NCBI RefSeq assembly: GCF_964340395.1
Contig: NC_135556.1
Span: 1,346,001 to 1,410,000 of the forward strand
Direction of reading: 5' to 3'
Length of the DNA: 64,000 nt
DNA from: Glandiceps talaboti
Lineage: Eukaryota; Hemichordata; Enteropneusta; Spengelidae
The translations under genes and the position numbers were made by a program. How positions within the stretch are numbered: the first letter of the stretch is position 1; every line of letters starts with the position of its first letter. Below the pieces are notes generated by a model. The model had not been told where the DNA came from and did not search any database. It worked only from the letters and a program-made list of their open reading frames with translations. Shown piece after piece: positions 37,876 through 50,289 of the stretch.

Positions 37876-37957
37876 GTGAGGATGTTACATGCATTAATTT
37901 GTTTTAATCAGCTCAACCTCAATACAGGCATGTTATTTTATATTATGATATTAATAA

Positions 37958-40900
37958 TATGTGACGTATGGCTTTGGATTTAAATCATGATATATTATGA
38001 TATTAATAGTATGTGACGTGGGGCTTTGAATTCAAATCATATTATATTATGATATTAATAGTATGTGACGTGGGGCTTTGAATTCAAATCATATTATATT
38101 ATGATATTAATAGTATATGATGTAGGGCTTTGAATTCAAATCATATTATATTATGATATTAACAGTATGTGACGTAGGGCTTTGAATTCAAATCATTATG
38201 ATATTGATAGTATGTGATGTAGGGCTTTGAATTCAAATCATATTATATTATGATATTAACAGTATGTGATGTAGGGCTTTGAATTCAAATCATATTATAT
38301 TATGATATTAATAGTATGTGATGTAGGGCTTTGAATTCAAATCATATTATATTATGATATTAACAGTATGTGACGTAGGGCTTTGAATTCAAATCATATA
38401 ATGATATTAATAGTATGTGATGTAGGGCTTTCAATTCAAATCATATTATATTATATCGAGTATGTGACGTGGGGCTTTGAATTCAAATCATATTATATTA
38501 TGATATTAATAGTATGTGACGTAGCACTTTGAATTCAAATCATATTATATTATATTAATAGTATGTGATGTAGGGCTTTGAATTCAAATCATATTATATT
38601 ATATTAATAGTATGTGATGTAGGGCTTTGAATTCAAATCATATTATATTATATTAATAGTATGTGATGTAGGGCTTTGAATTCAAATCATATTATATTAT
38701 ATTAATAGTATGTGATGTAGGGCTTTGAATTCAAATCATATTATATTATGATATTAATAGTATGTGACGTAGGGCTTTGAATTCAAATTATATTATATTA
38801 TATTAAGAGTATGTGACGTGGGGCTTTGAATTCAAATCATATTATATTATATTAATAGTATGTGACGTGGGGCTTTGAATTTAAATCATATGATATTATA
38901 TTGAGTATGTGACGTGGGGCTTTGAATTCAAATCATGATATTAACAGTATGTGACGCAGGGCTTTGAATTCAAATCAATAGTATGTGACGTAGGGCTTTG
39001 AATTCAAATCATATAATGATAATAATAGTATGTGATGTGGGGCTTTGAATTCAAATCATATTATATTATATTAATAGTATGTGACGTAGGGCTTTGAATT
39101 CAAATCATATTATATTGTGATATTAATAGTATGTGACGTAGGGCTTTGAATTCAAATCATATAATGATATTAATAGTATGTGATGTAGGGCTTTGAATTC
39201 AAATCATATTATATCATGATATTAATAGTATGTGACGTGGGGCTTTGAATTCAAATCATATAATGATATTAATAGTATGTGATATAGGGCTTTGAATTCA
39301 AATCATATTATATTATATTGAGTATGTGACGTGGGGCTTTGAATTCAAATCATATTATATTATGATATTAATAGTATGTGACGTGGGGCTTTGAATTTAA
39401 ATTATATTATATTATATTAAGTATGTGACGTGGGGCTTTGAATTCAAATCATTATATTATGATATTAACAGTATGTGACGTAGGGCTTTGAATTCAAATC
39501 ATATTATATTATGATATTAATAGTATATGACGTAGGGCTTTGAATTCAAATCATATAATGATATTAATAGTATGTGATGTAGGGCTTTGAATTCAAATCA
39601 TATTATATTATGATATTAATAGTATATGACGTAGGGCTTTGAATTCAAATCATTATGATATTAACAGCATGTGACGTAGGGCTTTGAATTCAAATCATAT
39701 TATATTATGATATTAATAGTATGTGACGTAGGGCTTTGAATTCAAATCATATAATAATATTAATAGTATGTGATGTGGGGCTTTGAATTCAAATCATATT
39801 ATATTATATTAATAGTATGTGACATAGGGCTTTGAATTCAAATCATATTATATTATGATATTAATAGTATGTGACGTGGGGCTTTGAATTCAAATCATAT
39901 AATGATATTAATAGTATGTGATGTAGGGCTTGGAATTCAAATCATATTATATTATATTGAGTATGTGACGTGGGGCTTTGAATTCAAATCATATTATATT
40001 ATGATATTAATAGTATGTGACGTGGGGCTTTGAATTTAAATCATATTATATTATATTAAGTATGTGACGTGGGGCTTTGAATTCAAATCATTATATTATG
40101 ATATTAACAGTATGTGACGTAGGGCTTTGAATTCAAATCATATTATATGATATTAATAGTATATGACGTAGGGCTTTGAATTCAAATCATATAATGATAT
40201 TAATAGTATGTGATGTAGGGCTTTGAATTCAAATCATATATTATATTAATAGTATGTGACGTGGGGCTTTGAATTCAAATCATATAATGATATTAATAGT
40301 ATGTGATGTAGTGCTTTGAATTCAAATCATATTATATTATATTAATAGTATGTGACGTAGGGCTTTGAATTCAAATCATATTATATTATATTAATAGTAT
40401 GTGATGTAGGGCTTTGAATTCAAATCATATTAATAGTATGTGACGTAGGGCTTTGAATTCAAATCATATTATATTATATTAATAGTATGTGACGTGGGGC
40501 TTTGAATTCAAATCATATTATATTATATTAATAGTATGTGACATGGGGCTTTGAATTCAAATCATATTATATCATGATATTAATAGTATGTGACGTGGGG
40601 CTTTGAATTTAAATCATATTATATTATATTGAGTATGTGACGTGGGGCTTTGAATTCAAATCATTATATTATGATATTAACAGTATGTGATGTAGGGCTT
40701 TGAATTCAAATCATATTATATTATGATATTAATAGTATGTGATGTAGGGCTTTGAATTCAAATCATATTATATTATATTAAGCGTACGTGATGTTGGGCT
40801 TTGATTTCAAATCATATTATGATATTAATAATATGTGACGTATGGCTTTCAATTCAAATCATGTTATATTATATTAATAGTATGTGACGTAGGGCTTTGA

Positions 40901-41315
40901 ATTCAAACCATGTTATATTATATTAACAGTATATGACGTAGGGCTTTGAATTCAAATCACCGGGAGTAAATTAAGTCAAAGGTGGAACTTCTTTACATAC
41001 TCACCACATTTACACATCCCCTGCCCAGGATTTACCCCGGTCCAAAGACATGGTCAAATATGACTTTTTGTATAGTGATATTAATAGCATGTGACGTAGG
41101 GCTTTGAATTCAAACCATGTTATATTATATTAATAGTATATGACATAGGGCTTTGAATTCAAATCATATAATGATATTAATAGTATGTGACGTAGTCGTA
41201 GGGCTTTGAATTCAAATCATATTATATTATATTAATAGTATGTGACGTAGGGCTTTGAATTCAAATCATATAATGATATTAATAGTATGCAAAACGAACA
41301 CCGGCTTGGTTGAGG
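37958..41315. repeat. AT-rich minisatellite, about 36-52 bp units
   Basis: The conserved half of each unit is GTATGTGACGTAGGGCTTTG then AATTCAAATCAT. The other half is a variable AT stretch (ATTATATTATGATATTAATA), which gives unit lengths from about 36 to 52 bp. It is interrupted by about 115 bp of unrelated sequence at 40960-41075. It occupies almost the whole intron between exons C and D. Confidence 0.93.
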
Positions 41316-41394
41316 ATGTAAAGAATCATTGACAGAATTTAATGTCAATAATATAGAATAACAACGAATGGGTGACTTTTTTAACTGTCCCTAG

Positions 41395-41487
41395 CACTCA
41401 ACGATGCACGGACAACGAAAGCCATTCACAACGAATTCAGTGATATTAATAGTCCGATCAGTGGTACTGGGGACTCTGGCAAAGAGG
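41395..41487 (+). CDS. Exon D of the acidic-stalk gene
   Basis: The acceptor has a clear pyrimidine tract (TTTTTTAACTGTCCCTAG, ending 41394); the donor is AGAGG/GTAGGA at 41488. The exon is 93 bp, phase 1 on both sides. The carried-over G plus CA makes Ala, then LNDARTTKAIHNEFSDINSP and SGTGDSGKE. The donor context (GAGG/GTAGGA) and the peptide ending (GKE plus Gly) echo exon A (GNE plus Gly), which could reflect exon duplication, though the rest is too diverged to tell. The exon begins about 80 bp after the end of the AT-rich array at 37958-41315. Confidence 0.67.
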
Positions 41488-41518
41488 GTAGGACTTTATT
41501 CTTTTTCATAAATCTTTA

Positions 41519-41525
41519 ATCATAT

Positions 41526-41592
<67 letters not shown>

Positions 41593-41594
41593 TT
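41519..41594. repeat. (TTTA)n microsatellite
   Basis: About 19 TTTA units in the intron between exons D and E. Confidence 0.95.
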
Positions 41595-42225
41595 AATCAG
41601 TATGGACAAATATTGACTTTTCTTCAGTGCAGAACGAAATTAAAACTTATTAAAAGTAGCTTATTGTGAAGGAAGTCAGACAGACGGACAGATCATGGAA
41701 CTTAGAATGGAAGTAAAGACCATACAGAAAAAATGGTCACACTTACAAACATTTCATTACAATGGCCTCCTAAAATCGAACTCTTTGACGTTATAGAATT
41801 AATGTATTTTACTGAAAAGTATATAAAGTTGTCGTATTCAAAGTTCTGAATCATTGGTATTTACAAATATTGCAAAAGAAAACAAAAACGATGCAGTCAG
41901 CTGCTGAAAACTAGTTATGGCAGAAGCGACAAACGAATGGAAGAAAATAATTTGAAATAAGTCTGAGCTGAGGTCAACCAAAATTTCGTCATGCTTCAAA
42001 ACATTAGTATGTTGGCCCCGACAAAACATGCCAATTACCGCTGCTTTTCTTGGAAAGCTAGTTATAGCAACATACACAACTAGTTGACCAACCTAGTTAG
42101 AACAGAATTTGTTGAATTGCAAACATATGCACGATATTCTAGCAAACTGATCAAGCTGCCATGCAATGGAATGTCAGCTTAATATAATATAATGGATAAA
42201 TGAGCAGCAAACATTACTTTTACAG
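41595..42225. other. Intron DNA, no feature recognised apart from a short open frame
   Basis: A minus-strand open frame of 79 codons (41838-42077) has no recognisable motif. The stretch ends with the acceptor of exon E. Confidence 0.4.
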
Positions 42226-42306
42226 AATTATTGACCTTTACTATATCTGATGACGATAAAGGTAATGTTCCGGAAGGAACACCAACAAGCATGACCAAGT
42301 CCACGG
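42226..42306 (+). CDS. Exon E of the acidic-stalk gene, with two in-frame donors
   Basis: Acceptor ATTACTTTTACAG at 42225, main donor CACGG/GTAAGG at 42307. The exon is 81 bp, phase 1 on both sides, reading (after a Glu codon made with exon D) LLTFTISDDDKG and NVPEGTPTSMTKST. A second strong donor lies inside the exon: GATAAAG/GTAATG with GT at 42261. It would also leave phase 1, so both forms keep the frame and differ by 15 codons (NVPEG to ST). Which donor is used cannot be decided from sequence. The intron before it is the shortest (738 bp) and contains a TTTA microsatellite. Confidence 0.62.
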
Positions 42307-42769
42307 GTAAGGTTATCGATGTCATGTGTCTATCAATATTGGCGTTCTACTGTAATGCATGTGGCATGCGTATTTTGTTATAATATATAGTTGCTGTTTA
42401 TTATAGGTTGTTTCAAAATAAAGTTTGTTGTTATAATAGTATCATTCACAGTCTTAATTTATGCCTGTTTACGCACAAAATGCAGATTATTTCGAATCGA
42501 ATCCTACTTGATAATCGACTCAAGCAAGAACAAAGCTCAAAGCCGGGGGTTGGGGATAATTGAAAACATCCACATGTTCCTTATTGAGATAAGTCACCTA
42601 GAATATTCAGTGAAATAGCTGACACGATCTACTATATTATCAAAGGTCTCAGATGGGATGTGATGGGATGGAGAGATTGGCTGGGCGTTAACAACAAGTA
42701 CTACAACTATCAAATCTCATAAACTCCAAAGTTCTGAGTTCAATTTAATTACTTTATACTATCTACTTT

Positions 42770-43845
42770 ACTTCAAGTATTCATTGGCTAGACGTATTCC
42801 TTGGTTAGATATGATAGTTTATTTTAGGTATACCTTGGTTAGACATGATAGTTTACTTTAGCTATTCCATGGCTAGACGTGAGAGGTTATTTCAACTATT
42901 CCATGGCTAGACATGATAGTTTACTTTAGCTATTCCATGGATAGACGTGAGAGGTTATTTCAACTATTCCATGGCTAGACATGATAGTTTACTTTAGCTA
43001 TTCCTTGGTTAGACATGATAGTTTACTTTAGCTATTCCTTGGTTAGACATGATAGTTTACTTTAACCATTCCTTGGCTAGACATGATAGTTTATTTTATC
43101 TATTCCTTGGTTAGACGTGATAGTTTACTTTAACTATTCCTTGGATAGACGTGGTAGTTTACTTTAACTATTCCTTGGATAGACGTGGTAGTTTACTTTA
43201 ACTATTCCTTGGCTAGACATGATAGTTTACTTTAACTATTCCATGGCCAGACATAATAGTTTACTTTAACTATTCCTTGGATAGACGTGGTAGTTTACTT
43301 TAACTATTCCTTGGTTAGACGTGATAGTTTACTTTAACTATTCCTTGGTTAGACGTGATAGTTTATTTTATCTATTCCTTGGTTAGACGTGATAGTTTAC
43401 TTTAACTATTCCTTGGATAGACGTGGTAGTTTATTTTAACTATTCCTTGGTTAGACGTGATAGTTTATTTTATCTATTCCTTGGTTAGACGTGATAGTTT
43501 ACTTTAGATATTCCTTGGTTAGATGTGATAGTTTACTTTAAATATTCCTTGGTTAGACACGATAGTTTACTTTAACCATTCCTTGGCTAGAAATGATAGT
43601 TTACTTTAACTATTCCTTGGCTAGACGTGATAGTTTACGTTACCTATTCTTTGGTTAGACGTGATAGTTTATTTTAACTATTCCTTGATTAGACGTGATA
43701 GTTTACTTTAGCTATTGCTTGGTTAGACATGATAGTTTACTTTAACTATTTTTTGGCTAGAAGTGATAGTTTACTTTAACTATTCCTTGGCTAGACGTGA
43801 TAGTTTACTATAGCTATTCCTTGGTTAGACGTAATAGTTTAACTG
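42770..43845. repeat. 34-bp minisatellite, about 31 units
   Basis: Units of 34 bp: TATTCCTTGGTTAGACGTGA then TAGTTTACTTTAAC, with variants (CATGG, GCTAG, GATAG, ATTTTA). The first few units are more diverged. It lies in the intron after exon E. Confidence 0.94.
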
Positions 43846-46800
43846 GTAACAGCTTTTTGCTACAAAACAACTTCATATATACTTTTTTGACGTTTTTTTC
43901 TGAAAGATTGTATGTTTGGCTATTTTCTGACCGACCTACAGCTTTACCAGTCATATCTGACGGAAATATACAGAAAGGTTTTAATGAATGTTTCGATAAA
44001 AGTGCAACATATTAAGTTGACCTTGAATTTTGACTATGATCCTGACCTTGAATCGAAAAGGTCATGTAATCATTGAGTTTCCTGTCCCCTAAAATATATA
44101 TAAACATACTTTAATCATGATTATATCATTTCTGGGTCGCGAGATATGACGTTGTTAATGTTTAAGCATCCTTCAAAATAATGTCACTGTTACCATGGAA
44201 ACCATCTCCTGTGAGTTTGCGCAAGAGAATCCAGAGGGGCAACATCAGGTTTCTGAAGGCCCAGATGTTACTCTAACCAAATATACTGTCAAAATTTGTA
44301 CTTCAAGCCGGGCAATTTGTTTTCTTCAAAATTTCAGCCTTGGCGCCCTGACTAATAATGAGAAGGTTTGGACTCAAAAATGTACCATTTTCACACTTTT
44401 GTACGTCGGAGTAATGGGACATTCACTTATTTTGTAATAAATAAGTATCACTGTATGTTGTTTTGAATATGTCGAGGTCATAGTTGTTGGTGTACGCAAA
44501 ATACATTGAGAGGCCATGCTCGGCCAAAATTTTCACCGATTTATTTCCAAATATTTGACCAAATTTGTCATTTTTAGCCAGAATTTTGCTTCCACCAATC
44601 ACTATTCTTTCATACCTGAATTCAGTAGGTATTTTTAAGTCTGTATTCGAATTTACATGAAAACTGAATGGCAAATTTCTATATGCATGGCCTGTGAAAT
44701 TAACAATGTCTGTTACAGATCTACGGGCCTCACCGGGCCAACAATCGGTACCTGAGTACCCTCTGGAAATTCATTTGGCACAGGTAACATTAACAACAAA
44801 CAAAGAGAACATGGAAAATACTAATAAAATACTGACTTTCCTATCTGAACGTCATTGATACGCCTAGATTTGTATATTAAAGCAACTCTGATTTCGTATT
44901 TCTGATGTTAAACACGATTGCCTCAAAACAATGTCACATGGCTGAAAGTGCAGTGTGTTCTGGGAGTACTCATATCAAAGCTTGCCTTGAATGTGGATGA
45001 ACGAAAAATAGGAACCACCCAATTTTCTAAAAAAGTTACTACGTGCCCAAATGAAATATCATGCACAGAATATGCATAAATCACGATTTCAACATCGGAT
45101 ATACCCAACGCCCTATGTAAACTCGATTTCGTAAGTGGGGACAGCAATGCATTGTGGGAAACATCGTTTTGCAGTAGGGTAAATCCACGTGATAAGTCGA
45201 GAAAGAAAGAAAGTACACAAAGTGCCAGGTAAATCAAGAGTCCAGTGGGTCCTCTAGGCCCTCTGGAAATGATAATTGAGTTTATTAGAATTATATTAAT
45301 CACCCTAAGTAGGGTAGTTTGTTATGCCGAGTTCCAAAAGGGGTAATTTTATGAACATCCGTTGGCATGGTAACAAAAATTACCATGAAATGCAGATATT
45401 GTTACAAAATTTTGACATAAATCATGGAAAGAAATAAACTTCGTAAATTTTGTTTTTGTTTTCGGCATTAATGAATAGATGCTATCTGTTGTAACAGAAA
45501 TTGTCTAAGGATAAGGATAGCTGTTTCCATAGAATGTACAGTAGGTTTTAAAATGTTGTTTGGTAAAATACAACTGCATCTGACACTCTTACAAATTTGA
45601 TAATAATGAGGTTTATTTGCATATTGCCTACCCTATTTTGGGGTAGTTTGTTATGCTCTGTTAATATATAATGTGACCATTTTATGAAAATCTTTTGCCA
45701 TGGTAACAAAATCGCCACATTATGAATTTTTTTTGCAAATTTAGACATAAAACATGAACAAAAAAAGAAAACAATTTCCTTGGTTCTACCATATATGAGT
45801 TACTCAAGTCCATTTTAACATTTTTTTCTGAAAAGGATAGCTGTTTCCATGGAAACATGAAGTAGGCCTAAAAGTATGTTTTTTTGTCTAAATATATTCC
45901 TGTGACATAATGTTTTGAACAAAATATTTTGCCTGAAAACCATATATAAGGTAATTTATTATTTGTTATACTTGGTCAAAACATTATAGTCATAAACATC
46001 AGTTACCATGACAACAAAATCACTATAATTGCAACATTAGACATAAACATGGAAAAAAGTTCTTTGGAATAAACAAAGAAGAACAGAAAAATAACTTTAT
46101 ACTTTGTCAAATTACATGTAAAATTACAATATAATACAGATGTAAGTCAACACGTGGAAATACAATCATGTTTTGTTCATAAAACGTGTATTTGACTTAC
46201 ATTGCTAGAATTTACAAAAACATTACAAACAACTTACAGTACACATGTACCTTTCTTTAGCTTCCTATAAAGTCCGACACCCTTTCAAATAATACACAGT
46301 ACTGTCAATGAAATTGACACTATGACGATATTTCATTATATTCCTGCATGTGTAGTTCTTAAAAACTGTTCATAATTAACATAAACTTGAAGATGAGCCC
46401 GAGTTGTCAACAGTGGTGTAATTGTCCATTCAAATTTGAACTGTAACGGCTCCTACAATTCGTCTGTTACAGAATATGTGCCTCTTCCAAAACAGAGATG
46501 TACAGTTGCAATCGAGGTCCTCATTTAATTAAGCACTCCAAACCTTGAGCAAGTAAGCGAAAGTGTAACTGCACAAGCTTCATACCTTCATTTCAAGGAT
46601 TTTGTTTCAAACGTTAGTGGTTCGAATTAACTGTATATCGTACAGATGTATATTTTTGCGGCCATCATATCAGTTTGAATTCACTGCAGAAACATTTGTG
46701 GTTGATTCTGCTCCAACTTTGAGCGAATTGTCTTTTCAATCAAGAATTTCTATCATCCACGCACACATACGTACATGGACGTGTCGAAAATGGCAGCCAC

Positions 46801-47180
46801 ACTAACCTTTTTGTCTATGAAGCTAGGGAGTTAACGGGAGTTATTACTAATGCAAATGCGCTTGCACATGTACCATACTTCTTCTAAGTTCTTCTACAGT
46901 GTCTTCTACATTCTTCAATTCTTCAAATTTACGTGCTCTCTCCAACTCCTATTGCTATACTTAGCAACTGCTCTCGACGGCAGATTATATCCTGCAACCA
47001 CTCCTTCAAGTATAATTTGAATCATTTTCAATGTTTTAAAAAGAACTGAAAAGGTGAAGATCGCAGTAAGCACATACCTACGAGTACTTTTTTCTTTGTA
47101 TATCTATCAAGGGATGTCAAACAATTTTAGACAAAGTAAACAATTAAGTAACTGAATTGTCATTGTTGTTTTTAAAAAAG
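43846..47180. other. Intron DNA with ancient degenerate duplications and RFX-like palindromes
   Basis: Segments spaced roughly 300-350 bp apart share GGGTAGTTTGTTATGC, CCATGGTAACAAAA and AAGGATAGCTGTTTCCAT, which suggests an old tandem duplication. X-box-like inverted motifs occur at 44189-44202, 45361-45374, 45694-45707, 45843-45856 and 46002-46015. A minus-strand open frame of 126 codons (44923-45303), with a hydrophobic stretch GLLIYLALCVLSFFL near its start, is unassigned and may be chance. Confidence 0.4.
44719..44783 (+). other. Possible alternative exon F (breaks the frame)
   Basis: A good acceptor (TCTGTTACAG, ending 44718) is followed by 65 bp and a consensus donor (GGCACAG/GTAACA at 44784). 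Entered in phase 1 it reads LRASPGQQSVPEYPLEIHLAQ in part, but it leaves in phase 0, while the terminal exon needs phase 1 to give its hydrophobic tail. Spliced in, it would switch the last exon to a frame ending in a stop after about 26 residues, without a membrane segment. It may be an alternative exon producing a soluble form, or a chance pair of splice signals. Confidence 0.22.
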
Positions 47181-47184
47181 TCAA

Positions 47185-48175
47185 ATAGACAGTCCAGTTT
47201 ACAAGTTATGTAATAGGTTGATATGTACATGTTTCACTGTAAAATAGACAGTCCAGTATACAAGTTATGTAATAGGTTGATATGTACATGTTTCACTGTA
47301 AAATAGACAGTCCAGTTTACAAGTTATGTAATAGGTTGATATGTACATGTGTCACTGTAAAATAGACAGTCCAGTTTACAAATAATGTAGTAGGTTGATA
47401 TGCGCATGTTTCACTGTACAATAGTCAGTCCAGTATACAAATGATGTAGTAGGTTGATATGTACATGTTTCACTGTAAAATAGACAGTCCAGTTTACAAG
47501 TTATGTAATAGGTTGATGTGTACATGTTTCACTGTAAAATAGACAGTCCAGTTTACAAGTTATGTAATAGGTTGATGTGTACATGTTTCACTGTAAAATA
47601 GACAGTCCAGTATACAAGTTATGTAATAGGTTGATATGTACATGTTTCACTGTAAAATAGACAGTCCAGTTTACAAGTTATGTAATAGGTTGATGTGTAC
47701 ATGTTTCACTGTAAAATAGACAGTCCAGTTTACAAGTTATGTAATAGGTTGATGTGTACATGTTTCACTGTAAAATAGACAGTCCAGTATACAAGTTATG
47801 TAATAGGTTGATGTGTACATGTTTCACTGTAAAATAGACAGTCCAGTTTACAAGTTATGTAATAGGTTGATGTGTACATGTTTCACTGTAAAATAGACAG
47901 TCCAGTATACAAGTTATGTAATAGGTTGATGTGTACATGTTTCACTGTAAAATAGACAGTCCAGTTTACAAGTTATGTAATAGGTTGATGTGTACATGTT
48001 TCACTGTACAATAGACAGTCCAGTTTACAAATAATGTAGTAGGTTGATGTGGGCATGTTTCACTGTAAAATAGACAGTCCAGTATACAAATGATGTAGTA
48101 GGTTGTTATGTGCATGTTTCACTATAAAATAGACAGTCCAGTATACAAGTTATGTAATCGTTTGATATGTGCATG
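47185..48175. repeat. 59-bp minisatellite, about 17 units
   Basis: Units of 59 bp containing AAAATAGACAGTCCAGTTTA, CAAGTTATGTAATAGG and TGTACATGTTTCACTGT. Units near both ends carry the variants AATGATGTAGTAGG and GCATG. It ends about 60 bp before the terminal exon of the host gene. Confidence 0.95.
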
Positions 48176-48235
48176 TTCCTTCATTGAAATATATGTAATT
48201 GTAATCAAATGTGATATTTTGCTATTTCTCATTAG

Positions 48236-48327
48236 GTCGACAAAGTACGGCTGTCCGCATTGAAATGTATACTCTGGCACAAATATTCATCGTTATCATC
48301 TCCTTTATGTTGCTGACAATGAATTGA
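48236..48327 (+). CDS. Terminal exon G: hydrophobic C-terminal anchor and stop
   Basis: Acceptor GCTATTTCTCATTAG ends at 48235. Entered in phase 1 after exon E the frame reads (Gly) RQSTAVRIEMYT, then LAQIFIVIISFMLL, then TMN and stop TGA at 48325-48327. The hydrophobic run of about 15-16 residues reaches almost to the C-terminus with no basic cytoplasmic tail and follows a short polar spacer. The small residues Ser-Thr-Gly at the exon E/G junction could act as an omega site. This matches the layout of a GPI-attachment signal; a tail-less single-pass anchor is the alternative. The other forward frames give stops without a hydrophobic tail. The 3' UTR follows; no AATAAA is seen nearby, but ATTAAA occurs near 48536. 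Confidence 0.64.
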
Positions 48328-48421
48328 GATGGCAACACAAGATGAAGGCCTGCATCATAACGACAGCATGTTTAGTACTATGTAGCAGATATTAATTCTA
48401 TTCATATAGAATTATTGATAT

Positions 48422-48453
48422 ATGCTTATTTGTCATTACTGACAAATAAGCAT
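48422..48453 (+). other. Perfect hairpin in the presumed 3' UTR
   Basis: Two 14-nt arms (48422-48435 and 48440-48453) are exact reverse complements around a TTAC loop. The hairpin sits about 95 bp after the stop codon of exon G, so it would be in the transcript if the 3' UTR extends this far. AU-rich stem; function unknown. Confidence 0.55.
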
Positions 48454-49324
48454 CATTTACGTTTAAGTTTGTTATGTTATCACTTAAATACAGACTCTGG
48501 TATTATTTAAATAACATTTACACTTTTTTTGAATTATTAAATTGGCACAAGCTGAGTTTATAGACTTTACTGAAGTGAAAATATCTACCTAAAATGTAGT
48601 TGATTAAATTTATTCTAGTATCATGATGTTAATGCCAATGATGCCTTCTGACTTTGTTAGAACAGTTTATTGCAAAGTAGGAATTTCTTCGACATGTGTT
48701 ATACATACTATGAATTACATCATCGGATTGTTTATAAGTTATATCAATATCTTAGGGTTCAGTTCAGTCAATTGCAAATTATGTTTAAGTATGCGTAGAG
48801 TAATGTATAATGTGTCTTCTGAATATGCAACAAACGTTCCCACCAAAAAATCCCGTATAAACTCAGCTCTTGCCCCGTTAACAGGTCAGGCATCAATATT
48901 TGATAATATGTTATGGAAAGGTACACTATTATAAACTAATATTACATTCAAAACTACACACAAGATCTGTAACATATGCGCACGCAACGTTGTGAAATAT
49001 TATTTCAAGATGGTGCACACTTTACAGAACTGTGTTGTATAGTCGAGTTCGAAGGTCAATGCAATACAAGTGCATGCGTTAAGATACACGATAATATTGA
49101 ATTTCCTTACCGTTGCATTGCATTACGTTCATGACACCCGAATTGTCGCAAACGTGAAAGGGCACTTGCCTTGTCGTTTATCACTTGGATGCAAAGCATT
49201 GCAATCATGACAACGATGAGGACTCAAACTAATTACGAGAACGACATCAGTGCCTTTATCAATTCTATATTGACCGGTTTTAATATTTCTTATGGATGCT
49301 TAACATATTTTGTATATCATATAT

Positions 49325-49735
49325 CCACTGTATCTACATTGTATCTTGGTATGTATCGACATTGTATCTTAGTATGTATATCTACATTGAATTTTGTTAT
49401 GTATCTACATTGTATATTGATATGTATATATATTGTATCTTGGTATGCATATCTACACCATATCTTGATATGGTGTACATTGTATCTTGTATACATTGTA
49501 TCTTGTTATGTATCTACATTGTATCTTATTATGTATCTACATTGCATATTGGTATGTATATCTACATTGTATCTTGTTATGTATCTACATTGCATATTGG
49601 TATGTATATCTACATTGTATCTTGTTATGTAACTACATTGCATATTGGTATGTATATCTACATTGTATCTTGATATGTATCTACATTGTATCTTGATATG
49701 TATCCACATTGCATCTTGTTATGTATGCACATCCA
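49325..49735. repeat. 23-25-bp minisatellite, about 17 units
   Basis: Units built on ATCTACATTGTATCTTGTTA then TGT, with length variants. It is flanked on the right by unique sequence to 50289, in which I see nothing. Confidence 0.9.
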
Positions 49736-50289
49736 CATTCTATAGTTTGGAAGTGTAGAATATGTTTGAGGAAAGTTCTATATCATATCAAGTGTTGATG
49801 TTTTATTCGATTTATTCCTGAAAATATGTAAATGTCGGTTATTTGAATTCCAGTGTATGTAACTATATCATGGTTGATGAAGACATGTCAGTTCATATGA
49901 CTTGTCTGAATATACCATGGATGGTTGGATAGGAGTCTAGCCTAAATCAGTGCAACATCAGATGAAGAGACAATATTGTGCATGAGCCAATATTTCCACT
50001 ACACTCCTTGTCATAAATGCTAAGCATGTATGTGTTTGAAACACACACATTTATTGGTCAAAAGTGTTTAGCAATTGAGAATTTCAAACAAGAATTTACT
50101 ACTGTTCTTGTTAACGTGGTATCAGATATTATATTTCATTGCAATATATACTTCAACTTTGCACCTTCTAAAATAGCAGGCCAAATAGTGTAGACGTATT
50201 CAATAAAACACACAATATAGCTATAACATAATGACTTGTGTCTATTCTTTCATCACACCAATATATAGTGTATACGATATGATGCGTCA

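Noticed and set aside
44923-45303. 126-codon minus-strand frame with a hydrophobic stretch
   Set aside because: No recognisable family and no splice or promoter context. It lies in an intron on the opposite strand among degenerate duplications. It is mentioned in the region entry but not called as a gene.
48623-48934. 103-codon frame in the 3' flank
   Set aside because: The old duplicated copy at 50.98-51.24 kb does not keep the frame open, so there is no sign of protein-level selection.
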